Below, piece after piece: positions 43,286-51,666 of a stretch of 64,000 nt of DNA. The DNA is from Promethearchaeota archaeon (GTDB lineage Archaea; Asgardarchaeota; Lokiarchaeia; Sigynarchaeales; SOKP01): NCBI GenBank assembly GCA_013375495.1, contig JABXKC010000003.1, forward strand, positions 124,001 to 188,000. Direction: 5' to 3'. Both the position numbers and the translations under genes were made by a program. The notes below the pieces were generated by a model that ran no database searches, was not told the origin of the DNA, and saw only the letters and a program-made list of their open reading frames with translations. Position 1 is the stretch's first letter; each line of letters opens with the position of its first letter.

Positions 43286-43492
43286 ATGTCAGAACTATCA
43301 ATAGAAGAAGAATTTATCATCAAGAAGTTAGAAGAAAATGGGGGAAAATTAAACTACAAGGAACTCCAAACAATGTGTCAAGAAGAATTTGAAGGCGTTA
43401 GATTGATTCTAAAGAAATTAAAAGAAAAGAAAATTGTTTCTTATGAAGGCGTTATTCCCGGTTATTCTGCTGAAATAGAACTTAAGACATGA
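43286..43492 (+). CDS. Small winged-helix protein
   Basis: 68 residues. The pattern EEEFIIKKLEENGGKLNYKE, EFEGVRLILKKLKEKKIVSY reads as a compact winged helix: helix 1, a turn with glycines, helices 2-3 and a short wing GVIPGYSAEIEL. Likely a DNA-binding or protein-binding regulator of the type common in archaea, with no effector domain. It follows dut by 41 bases on the same strand and may be co-transcribed. It converges on the receiver gene with about 40 bases between. Target genes cannot be told. Confidence 0.7.
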   Translation: MSELSIEEEFIIKKLEENGGKLNYKELQTMCQEEFEGVRLILKKLKEKKIVSYEGVIPGYSAEIELKT

Positions 43493-43531
43493 TATTGCTT
43501 TTAAACAGTCATTACAAATAAGATAAGGCTA

Positions 43532-43897
43532 TTATTTTTCTGTAATTATTTTTTTAATAACATTTGAGAGTTTATCTAGTTGAAAAGGTTTCTCCAAAAA
43601 ATATTTTGCTCCTAAAGCTAACGCTTTTTCTTTTATGGAATAATCAGCGCTAAAGAAAATGATCTTGCTCTTATTATTTAACCTTAAAATTTCCTTTGCT
43701 GCCGTTAAACCATCCTTTTTTGGCATCCGATGATCCATTAAAATAACATCAGGACTGATTCGAAATTCATGAAAAATTTTAACCGCTTCATCACCATTGT
43801 AAGCTTTGGCTACGATTTCATGCCCCAAAATTGTTAGAAATTTATCAAAGAGTGTGACAATACTCGAATCATCGTCAATGAGGAAAATCGTAGCCAT
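43532..43897 (-). CDS. CheY-like response regulator (receiver domain only)
   Basis: 121 residues, a lone receiver. The acidic pocket is FLIDDDSS, phospho-aspartate in VILMDHRMPKKDG, the switch serine in FFSAD and the lysine in LEKPFQ. ATG at 43897 is preceded by a ribosome site TAGGTGGATT. It lies downstream of a seven-helix membrane protein with a kinase-like phosphohistidine helix (20 bases between genes), so the two form a signalling operon. It is closely similar in length and motif to the receiver at 844-1206, pointing to paralogy. With no output domain the receiver probably acts by protein-protein contact or as a phosphorelay intermediate. Confidence 0.93.
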   Translation of the reverse strand: MATIFLIDDDSSIVTLFDKFLTILGHEIVAKAYNGDEAVKIFHEFRISPDVILMDHRMPKKDGLTAAKEILRLNNKSKIIFFSADYSIKEKALALGAKYFLEKPFQLDKLSNVIKKIITEK

Positions 43898-43917
43898 TTT
43901 TAATCCACCTAGCCTTA

Positions 43918-44769
43918 TTATGTTTTTTTAATATCTTTAATTAATTTAGCGGCCTCTTCACACTTTTTTTGAATTAACTCTGAATTTTCTGTCTTTTCTT
44001 TATTCAAATCTTCATCTACATTAGTCAAAATCGCAGCGCTATAGATTACTTGAACGAGATTTCCCAAATCGTGGGAATATTTGTCTCTTAGGTTATTCTT
44101 TTGAATTTTTGATATGTCGTATTCTAGATGAATGGAATAAATAAGTATAACTATATTAGTAATAATACCAAGAAAGTAATTAATAAACATGGGGATGTTA
44201 AATTCGTCAGAATAAAATCCGAAGGAGTATCCCTGCAAAAGATATATCACATAGAATATGATAAAAGCATAAACGGTAAAGACGAAAATCAAATACCAAT
44301 AAAACGACTTGATTGAAAGCTCTTTTTTAAAAACTTCAGTCTTCCTTAACGGTAAAAAACTGTAAATAAATACAATTATAAATAAAATTCCCGAAGAAAA
44401 ATTAAAAATATTCGAATATATTCTCATTAAGAAAGCTACTAATGGGATTAATATAGATAAGACACTAAAAATTGCTATAATTTTTCTGGATATTGCCTGG
44501 AAATAAGAGTATAAACCCATCAACACGTATAATATTGCTATTGATGTGGTCATATTGTTTATAAGAAGAAAAACCTCTCTTAAAGGTTCAGTTTCAAAGA
44601 TACCTATTAGTAGAGCGGAGAATCCTGCTATTATCCAAACTGACCATCCTATTATTAAAATTTTAAATTTTAAATCTTTTAATTCTCGTAAAAATTCAAT
44701 TGAGATAATTAATCCTATTATGCGAAGAAAAATTAATAATAATATTCCAAATAACACTATTACGTGCAT
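43918..44769 (-). CDS. Seven-helix membrane sensor with kinase-like dimerisation helix but no ATPase domain
   Basis: 283 residues. Seven hydrophobic segments lie between about 3 and 215 (for example MHVIVLFGILLLIFLRIIGL, and YLIFVFTVYAFIIFYVIYLL). The cytoplasmic end (about 217-283) reads KIQKNNLRDKYSHDLGNLVQ, which looks like the dimerisation/phospho-acceptor helix of a histidine kinase with H233, followed by a second helix to the C-terminus. There is no catalytic ATP-binding domain: none of the N, G1 or G2 boxes occur before the stop. The adjacent downstream receiver gene (20 bases) completes a pair. The kinase domain must be supplied by another protein, or the unit works as a phosphotransfer protein. 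Start supported by GGAGATAGAT before ATG 44769. Confidence 0.8.
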   Translation of the reverse strand: MHVIVLFGILLLIFLRIIGLIISIEFLRELKDLKFKILIIGWSVWIIAGFSALLIGIFETEPLREVFLLINNMTTSIAILYVLMGLYSYFQAISRKIIAIFSVLSILIPLVAFLMRIYSNIFNFSSGILFIIVFIYSFLPLRKTEVFKKELSIKSFYWYLIFVFTVYAFIIFYVIYLLQGYSFGFYSDEFNIPMFINYFLGIITNIVILIYSIHLEYDISKIQKNNLRDKYSHDLGNLVQVIYSAAILTNVDEDLNKEKTENSELIQKKCEEAAKLIKDIKKT

Positions 44770-44983
44770 ATCTATCTCCTTTTTTTTCTTAGATAATAAA
44801 TTCTGTCTTTTTAAACTTATTTTTTATACAACTTACGAAAAATGCAAACTCAACCTAAATTTAAGAGCGTAAGTACTATTAAAAAATTCTTCTCTTCTAA
44901 AATCAAACAAAAATAGAAAAACCTCATATTTCAAGCGTAATTTAATTAAATTAATTGATTTTATGTAAAAATTATTCTTAGAA

Positions 44984-46528
44984 TTGAGTTTAAATTTGAC
45001 TGAAAACCAGGGAAAAGAACCAAACAAAAATCATTTTTTGCATCCATTTCTTAATCCAACGAGCATTACGGTATTTGGAGCGAATAATAATTTACTTACG
45101 ACAATGGGTTCAATGCAGCTACGAAACATAATTACTGGCGGTGGATTTAGCAATAATATTTATCCAATACATCCCCGGCTAGATAATGTTCAAGGATTCA
45201 AGACATATAAGTCCGTATTGGATTTACCAATAGTACCTGATCTTGCGTTCCTTATTTTACCTACCAGAGCGGTTCCTCAAGTTATGGAAGAATGCGGACA
45301 AAAGGGAATTAAAAACCTATTAATTACTTCTGGGGGATTTAGAGAGATTGGAGAAGAAGGAGTTAAATTATCAAACAAGATTGATAATATTGCTAGAATG
45401 TATAACATGCGTTTTATTGGTCCAAATTGTTTGGGTATCTATAACGCTTGGTATGGGTTTCCTGAAAACGAAAATACACATATTAACACCTTTTGGCCAT
45501 ATGCTACTCCAAAAAGGGGTAATATTTCAATAATTAGCCAATCAGGCACAGTAGCTGCCCAAACTTTCTGGCATGCGAAAGAAATGGGTGTAAATATTAG
45601 CAAATCGATTTCAATAGGTAATGAAAGAAATATCGATATGGTCGATTTTTTACACTACTTTAAGGATGATCCCCATACTGAGGTAATAGGACTTTATATT
45701 GAAGAAATCAAACGAGGAAAGGAATTTATTAAGCTTGTAAAAGAAATAACTCCTAAAAAACCAATTGTGGCAATTTATACTGGAGGAACTAATGCTGCGA
45801 ATAGGTCGATAAGAAGTCATACTGGTTCTTTAAGTGGTAATCAAAAAATATTTGATGCAGTTTTCAAGGATACTGGTATAATCCCAACTAACTCTATTAC
45901 GGACTTCTTATACTATTTGAGGACATTATCCTTCGCTCAAAAATACAACATATTTATGAAAGGCAAACGGGTTGGAATTATTACAGATTCAGGAGGTAGC
46001 GGCTCAATGATGGCAAAAACCTCAGAACTATATGGATTAGAGGTTCCAGAATTTTCTGCTAAACTGAAGGGTGAACTATCAGAGTTAATACCATTTACCG
46101 CAAGTGCAAACAACCCTATTGATGTAACCTTTGATGTGAACTTTTTAAACTTATTTTATAATTTTCCGAAGATATTAATGAAATCTGGAGAAGTTGATAG
46201 TATTATCATCTGGGGTCTTTTTGACTTTACTGATGTGATAAGAACAATCGAAAGTTCTGGAATGGTGATCGATGATAATACAAAAAATATGGCTTTAATG
46301 TTAGATCGATCAGTAATAAAACCTATAAAGCGTCTAATGAAAAAGTTTTCTATCCCTGTTTATTTCTGTGGACCATTCCCATATAGATTTTCTTGGTATC
46401 AAAAATTTATGTCATATGATTTACCTACTTTTGACTTCTGGGATGCTCCACCAAAATGTCTAGAAGTTCTTTATCAATATTCAGAGTTTCGTAAGAAACA
46501 TCAAGATTTACTTTTTGATCCTAAATAA
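44984..46528 (+). CDS. CoA-binding / ADP-forming acyl-CoA synthetase alpha-like protein
   Basis: 514 residues. A CoA-binding Rossmann domain (about 18-150) starts with TSITVFGANN and includes LAFLILPTRAVPQVMEEC. A succinyl-CoA-synthetase-like flavodoxin domain follows with ISIISQSGTVA, GNERNIDMVDFL, and the phosphohistidine loop RSHTGSLSGN (His about residue 285). The remainder (SGSMMAKTSELYGL, NPIDVTFDV) matches the third domain of acetyl-CoA synthetase alpha subunits. The ATP-grasp subunit that such enzymes need is not in this protein nor next to it. If complete, the complex would convert acyl-CoA plus ADP to acid plus ATP, an archaeal energy-conserving step. Start codons are TTG (44984, also 44996). 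Monocistronic, divergent from the sensor. Confidence 0.85.
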   Translation: MSLNLTENQGKEPNKNHFLHPFLNPTSITVFGANNNLLTTMGSMQLRNIITGGGFSNNIYPIHPRLDNVQGFKTYKSVLDLPIVPDLAFLILPTRAVPQVMEECGQKGIKNLLITSGGFREIGEEGVKLSNKIDNIARMYNMRFIGPNCLGIYNAWYGFPENENTHINTFWPYATPKRGNISIISQSGTVAAQTFWHAKEMGVNISKSISIGNERNIDMVDFLHYFKDDPHTEVIGLYIEEIKRGKEFIKLVKEITPKKPIVAIYTGGTNAANRSIRSHTGSLSGNQKIFDAVFKDTGIIPTNSITDFLYYLRTLSFAQKYNIFMKGKRVGIITDSGGSGSMMAKTSELYGLEVPEFSAKLKGELSELIPFTASANNPIDVTFDVNFLNLFYNFPKILMKSGEVDSIIIWGLFDFTDVIRTIESSGMVIDDNTKNMALMLDRSVIKPIKRLMKKFSIPVYFCGPFPYRFSWYQKFMSYDLPTFDFWDAPPKCLEVLYQYSEFRKKHQDLLFDPK

Positions 46529-46635
46529 TCGAATGCACATTGAGATCAAAGAGAATATTAAAAAATACTGAATTTATTACTTTACTAATTTTCAATTGAA
46601 AATAGATTAAACTAGAAATTTATTATTAAAGAATT

Positions 46636-49635
46636 TTGATACCCCCAGATGATAAAATTGAGGAATCACTCCTCTTTCAAGACAGTTATAAACTACTGTT
46701 TGACAAATCACCAATCTCTATCGTATTAATAGATGATAGCGGTCAAATAGCAGAATTAAATTCTGCTACGATAAGTTTGTTTGGATTTAAAAGAGAAAGC
46801 TTAATTGGTTTTAGATTCACCGAGCTATTTATTGTTCCTGAAGATGAAATGGTTCGTATGAAAAAGATTTTTACTCACTTATTCAAGGGAGGTATATTTG
46901 GCCCGGAAGATATTAAAATATATAACAAAAATAAAAAACTTATTTGGGTTAATGTTACTGCTTCGAAAATAACACTTGATAAAAAAAGCTATATCGAAGT
47001 CTTAACACAAGACATAAGCCTACGCAAGAGTTTAGAACAAGATGTAAAAGATTCTGAAGAAAATTACCGAGTTTTGGCGGATTCTCTTCCAGAGGTTATT
47101 TTTGATATTGACTTAGCTTTCAATATTACTTATACTAATTTAATCGCTTCTAAAATATTTGGTTATACAACGGAAGAATTCAGAGATGGTATGAATATTT
47201 TTCAATTTATCTCTTTAGATGATAAGGAAACGGTTCTAAAACAAACTAAGCAAATTTTTAGGGGAGATTATGTAAAACCATTAATATTGAAATTAATGAG
47301 AAAAGATGGAACATCTTTTTTTGCTAATGTTTACGCAAACCGAATTTTTAGAGATAATAGAGTTATTGGCGTCAGGTGTATAATTCATGACATTACAGAG
47401 ATGAAAACTACTCAGGAAAAAATAATAGAGTCAGAAGAAAAGTATAGGCTATTATCAGAAAATGCCCAAGATTTAATTACAGTGATTGATAATCACTTAA
47501 AAATAGATTATGTCAATGAAAAAGCTCATAAAAAATTGATGGGATATTCTTCAGAGGACTTATTAGGTAAAAAAGCATTAGATCTTATTCATCCAGACGA
47601 TCGAGAATTAGTTATTAAAGCATTAAAAGACAGATATAAGTCAATTGAAGTAAGGATTAAAAATATTAAAGGTGAATATGTCTGGATGGAGACAACTGCC
47701 GATTACTATAAAAATCCAAGCGGCAAAAACTATGTTCTCACAATTGCAAGAGATATAAGTGAAAGAAAAGAAGCTGCTCAAAAACTGGTTGAGTCCGAGA
47801 GAAAATATAAAGAATTAGCAAATTCTTTGCCAGAAGTTATCTTTGAAATTGATTTAGATTTTAAATTAGTCTATACCAACGCAATTGCATCAGAAATATT
47901 CGGATATTCTCATGAAGACTTTAAAAAAGGATTAAATGCTAACGATTTCATTCGCGAAGAAGATAGAGATGATGTTTTGCGGAATCTTAGCCTGATATTT
48001 AGGGGTAAAACTATCGATCCTGGTATTATGCAATTTAGAAAAAAGGATGGAACTTTTTTTTACGGGACTATTAATGCAACAGCAATTTATAATGATTCAA
48101 AAATAGTGGGTATGAGAAGCATAATCCATGATGTTACTGAGATGGTCAAAGCTGAAGAAAGAATTAAAGAATCTGAAGAACAGTTCCGTACGATTACTGA
48201 GCAATCTTTAATGGGGATATCTATTATCCAAGATGAAAAGATACAATACATCAACCAAACACTTGCGGATATGCTAGGATATTCAATAAATGAACTATTA
48301 AGTTGGCCTTCTGGAGAATTTTTTAAAACTATCTATCCCGATGATAAAAAAAAAATTATTGAATTCGCTACTAAAATTGGTAAGCAAAATAAAGATAGTT
48401 TTCAATATTATGAGGCTCGAGGAATTCACAAGGATGGTAGTACAATTTGGTTAGAAGTCTATAACAAAAGTATAATGTTTCGAAATAAATCCGCTTTCTT
48501 AACTTCCTTCATAAACATATCTGAAAGAAAAAAGGCGAAAGAAGAATTAAGAGAATCTGAGGGAAAATATAGATTTCTATTTGAAAAATCACCTGTTTCG
48601 ATTTTACTGATAGATATCCTAGGTAAAATCGAAGATTGCAATCCTGCTTTAGAAAAACTAATAAACTACGATAAAGAAGCACTTATTGGTAAAAATTTTA
48701 ACAGTATTAATGTTGTTCTTCCCGAATATTTACCAATTCTATTTAAACGGTTAAAAATCATTGCGAAAGGTGAGTTAGTCCATCCAATCGATATCCAATT
48801 AAGGAAAAAAGATGGAAGTCTCATATGGGTAACCATAGAATCAACATTGGTGAAATTGGGAGAAAGACCCGTTCTAATGGTTATGGTTTATGATATATCG
48901 AAAACAAAAGAATTAGAGATAAAACTGAAGGATTTAAATGAAATGAGAAAGGAATTTATTGATCGAGCTTCTCACGAATTAAAAACTCCAATCACAACCG
49001 TTTATGGAGCATACCAACTTTTAGACTTATTACATAAAGATAATTTCAATCCAGAACAATTAGAACTAATGGAAATGGCATCCATTGGAACTAAAAGAAT
49101 TAAAAAACTTGTGGATGATCTACTTGATATTTCTTTAATAGAATCTAAAACTTTTAAACTCCATAAAAGTAAAACCAACATGAGTGAGATAATAATAAAT
49201 TGCATCAAAGAAATGAAGTATTTTTGCAACAAACGTAATCACAATATAGATATTGATATTGTACCTGATCTTTATATGAACATAGACGAATCTCGAATAG
49301 AACTTGTTTTAACGAATATTATATCAAATGCGATAAAATATACTCCCCCTAATGGGAAAATAAGTATTAAATTGAAGTCAGATGCTCGTTTCGCTCATGT
49401 AGAAATAAAAGATTCAGGAGTCGGATTAACAAAAGAGGAAATTGATAATCTTTTCAAAAAATTCAGTACAATAGAATCTCCACTTAAAAAAGATCTTACC
49501 ATGGATTTAGGAAGTACAGGATTAGGATTGTTTTTATCGAAAGAAATTGTTAAACTCCACCGAGGCGACATTTGGGCTGAATCTGAAGGAAAAGGTAAAG
49601 GTTCTACATTTATAGTTAAAATACCCGTAAACTAA
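46636..49635 (+). CDS. Six-PAS sensor histidine kinase (soluble)
   Basis: 999 residues without membrane helices. Six PAS/PAC units start near residues 18, 142, 267, 388, 514 and 642, each ending in an 'I-S-E-R/K' linker. Then comes a HisKA helix with H780 in RASHELKTPIT, and an ATPase domain with N-box NIISNAIKYTPP, G1 DSGVGL and G2 GSTGLGLFLSKEIVKLH. Units 2 and 4 are close duplicates (SLPEVIFDID / SLPEVIFEID and IFRG in both), and units 1 and 6 resemble each other (FDKSPISIVLID / FEKSPVSILLID). It senses several cytosolic signals and phosphorylates a receiver, perhaps one of the two lone CheY-like proteins in this window. Translation starts at TTG 46636 without a strong ribosome site. Confidence 0.93.
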   Translation: MIPPDDKIEESLLFQDSYKLLFDKSPISIVLIDDSGQIAELNSATISLFGFKRESLIGFRFTELFIVPEDEMVRMKKIFTHLFKGGIFGPEDIKIYNKNKKLIWVNVTASKITLDKKSYIEVLTQDISLRKSLEQDVKDSEENYRVLADSLPEVIFDIDLAFNITYTNLIASKIFGYTTEEFRDGMNIFQFISLDDKETVLKQTKQIFRGDYVKPLILKLMRKDGTSFFANVYANRIFRDNRVIGVRCIIHDITEMKTTQEKIIESEEKYRLLSENAQDLITVIDNHLKIDYVNEKAHKKLMGYSSEDLLGKKALDLIHPDDRELVIKALKDRYKSIEVRIKNIKGEYVWMETTADYYKNPSGKNYVLTIARDISERKEAAQKLVESERKYKELANSLPEVIFEIDLDFKLVYTNAIASEIFGYSHEDFKKGLNANDFIREEDRDDVLRNLSLIFRGKTIDPGIMQFRKKDGTFFYGTINATAIYNDSKIVGMRSIIHDVTEMVKAEERIKESEEQFRTITEQSLMGISIIQDEKIQYINQTLADMLGYSINELLSWPSGEFFKTIYPDDKKKIIEFATKIGKQNKDSFQYYEARGIHKDGSTIWLEVYNKSIMFRNKSAFLTSFINISERKKAKEELRESEGKYRFLFEKSPVSILLIDILGKIEDCNPALEKLINYDKEALIGKNFNSINVVLPEYLPILFKRLKIIAKGELVHPIDIQLRKKDGSLIWVTIESTLVKLGERPVLMVMVYDISKTKELEIKLKDLNEMRKEFIDRASHELKTPITTVYGAYQLLDLLHKDNFNPEQLELMEMASIGTKRIKKLVDDLLDISLIESKTFKLHKSKTNMSEIIINCIKEMKYFCNKRNHNIDIDIVPDLYMNIDESRIELVLTNIISNAIKYTPPNGKISIKLKSDARFAHVEIKDSGVGLTKEEIDNLFKKFSTIESPLKKDLTMDLGSTGLGLFLSKEIVKLHRGDIWAESEGKGKGSTFIVKIPVN

Positions 49636-49764
49636 AACCTAATAAGTTCGGTTTAATTTTCGAATAACTTTTTTTCTTTTATATTTCGATGCTTAAAAAA
49701 ACCATATTTAATAATATGGACTCTATTAATATTTTAAAGCATTATTTATAAAATGGTTAATTAG

Positions 49765-50769
49765 TTGTCGCTTGAATTTTTTAATCCACCACTGAAAATA
49801 TTTAGTTCTTCCAGTACCAAAAAAGGCGTGGAGATTGGAGGTGCTAAATCGATTATTAGTATCGATAGTGACCACAATTTCTACAATGAAGGTAATATTT
49901 ATACTGAAATGTCGTGGGCTGCTTTTTACGAGGAGGAAGGGTTAGAAGATAGTATTGATACTTTTACTACTACCGAATTTGATTCGATTCGGGAAGATCC
50001 AGAAGCGTTAGTAGATACGATTGTAAAAACAATTTACCAGATTATCAATAATCGAAAAATTTTTTATGGAATCGCTGATTTTGAAGTAGATGCGTTTCTC
50101 GACGCGAATACAACTGTTATCCCTGGACTTAAGTTAGATTACGAGATTATTAATAAATTATTGGAAGCACACAAAAGATCCCGTGAAAAAGATTTGTTTC
50201 CTAAAATAATCAGCGACGATCTAGACATAAAAAAAATAAAAATTGAATTTCAAGGGACTAAGAAAAATAATGTTCACATAAAAGGTTCAAAATTAGAGGA
50301 TCTCATCAATAAATTAAGATTAGCCAAAGGATTTGCTGTAGGAATTGTATGTACCTCAAGAAATGCAGCCAACATGTATATAATTAGCGATAACATCGTT
50401 TTCAGCAAGGACGAAATAGCCGAAGTGTATATCGATGATGAGAATATCAAAGTAATCGAATATGGGATAAAAAAGAAATTACTCTTTCCAATTAGCTGGT
50501 TTAGAATTGACATTGGTGTTCGAAGTCTAGAAACCCTTGAATTATGGGAACAGATTAAAGATAACCCTGATCTTAATAAAGCAGTAGGCCATTACGAACG
50601 ATATATAAACGCCTTAGTATATAAGAAATTCAAATCGGTGGCTGAGTCGCAAAAAATTGGGACAGATTCCGAGGACGATTTCTATAATATGAGTCCCAAA
50701 GAAAGAAAAAAAGCTTTAAAAGATATGGAAAAAGCCATTGAGCTCTTAGATAAGGAATATAAAGAGTAA
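49765..50769 (+). CDS. Uncharacterised protein, possibly linked to the MoxR/VWA genes
   Basis: 334 residues, acidic and soluble, with no signal or membrane helices. I recognise no family. Readable features are the N-terminal beta-rich part (STKKGVEIGGAKSIISIDSD), a central alpha/beta part (KNNVHIKGSKLEDLINKLRL, NMYIISDNIVFSKDEIAEVY) and a lysine/glutamate-rich coiled C-terminus (PKERKKALKDMEKAIELLDK). The N-terminal STYNE-type strands could form a barrel. The start is TTG 49765 directly after a TAG. It converges on gatC (four bases between stops), and the zinc-finger/MoxR/VWA genes follow after gatC in the same orientation as this one. Function unknown. Confidence 0.6.
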   Translation: MSLEFFNPPLKIFSSSSTKKGVEIGGAKSIISIDSDHNFYNEGNIYTEMSWAAFYEEEGLEDSIDTFTTTEFDSIREDPEALVDTIVKTIYQIINNRKIFYGIADFEVDAFLDANTTVIPGLKLDYEIINKLLEAHKRSREKDLFPKIISDDLDIKKIKIEFQGTKKNNVHIKGSKLEDLINKLRLAKGFAVGIVCTSRNAANMYIISDNIVFSKDEIAEVYIDDENIKVIEYGIKKKLLFPISWFRIDIGVRSLETLELWEQIKDNPDLNKAVGHYERYINALVYKKFKSVAESQKIGTDSEDDFYNMSPKERKKALKDMEKAIELLDKEYKE

Positions 50770-50773
50770 TTTA

Positions 50774-51079
50774 TTACTTTTTTACTACTTTCGATGTTTT
50801 AAAATATCCATCTTTAGTGTGTTTAGCGTTCTTAAGCGCTTCTTCGTTTGAAAGCGATTTCCAAGGAATATCCTCTCTAAATACATTTTTAAGGCCTTCA
50901 ATTGGGTGCGTCATTGGTTTAATATCTGTAGTATCTAAATCGTTTAACTTTTTAAAATAGTTTAGAATATCTCCTAATTCTTTAGCTAGTTTGCTTTTTT
51001 CTTCCTCCGATAAATCTAGTAACGCTAACTTAGAGATATGCTCCAATGTTTCTTCCGAGAAATCTTCCTTTTCCGACAT
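50774..51079 (-). CDS. gatC: Aspartyl/glutamyl-tRNA amidotransferase subunit C
   Basis: 101 residues, the usual GatC length. The family patterns are FSEETLEHISKLALLDLSEE, ILNYFKKLNDLDTTDIKPM and, near the end, the REDIPWKS block. GatC is the small stabilising belt around GatA and GatB; the complex converts Asp-tRNA(Asn) or Glu-tRNA(Gln) to the amides. Here it stands alone, with no gatA or gatB in the window; it is convergent with the 334-residue orphan and divergent from the small zinc-finger gene. Orphan gatC genes are ordinary in archaea. Identification is firm. Confidence 0.88.
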   Translation of the reverse strand: MSEKEDFSEETLEHISKLALLDLSEEEKSKLAKELGDILNYFKKLNDLDTTDIKPMTHPIEGLKNVFREDIPWKSLSNEEALKNAKHTKDGYFKTSKVVKK

Positions 51080-51228
51080 AATAAATTAATTATTAACGAT
51101 TGTTAATCCAGAAACTATAATCCTTGGATACAATTAAGCTTGATCATCTTACGCTCCAAAGTAAACTAATAGGGAGATCAATAATTAATAATAAGAAGAG
51201 TTAATTATTATATTTTTTTTAATTACTT

Positions 51229-51582
51229 ATGACTGATGAAGAAGATCTAAGAGATTTAATCCCATCCTATGCCTTCATTTCACTTGCTCGAAGAGGAATG
51301 GAAAAAATTTCATTAGATCAATGCTTTTTAAAAAATTGTGATAATAATGACCCAAAGTTACTAGAACCCTTTAAGAAGGAAGAAATCGAAAGTGACAAGG
51401 AGCAAGTTCGAAAAATTTCTATTAAATGTAAAAAGTGTGGAGGGACATTCATTTTAAAATTGAAGACTTTAAAACAAGTTGCAAAATCTACTAAAGATAG
51501 TGACGAAGAACCACTTTCAATGGGATTGGTTTACGCTTTAGACGAAGATGAAAATAATCTGGGGCATATTGGTTATTTTTAA
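51229..51582 (+). CDS. Small protein with single CxxC knuckle
   Basis: 117 residues, acidic, soluble. The middle part SIKCKKCGGTFILKLKTLKQ is one half of a zinc ribbon (C-x2-C plus beta-hairpin), and C33 and C38 in DQCFLKNCDN could supply the other two ligands, so a split zinc site is plausible. The rest (EEDLRDLIPSYAFISLARRG, MGLVYALDEDENNLGHIGYF) resembles no family I know. It is followed by the MoxR ATPase after 84 bases on the same strand. Co-transcription with the MoxR/VWA pair is likely but the role is unknown. Confidence 0.6.
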   Translation: MTDEEDLRDLIPSYAFISLARRGMEKISLDQCFLKNCDNNDPKLLEPFKKEEIESDKEQVRKISIKCKKCGGTFILKLKTLKQVAKSTKDSDEEPLSMGLVYALDEDENNLGHIGYF

Positions 51583-51666
51583 GATGGAATTAACAAAATA
51601 ATACTAATTTTTATATAAGTGAACTGATTTTTATTTAATATTAAAAATCTTACGAGAATTCCTCAA

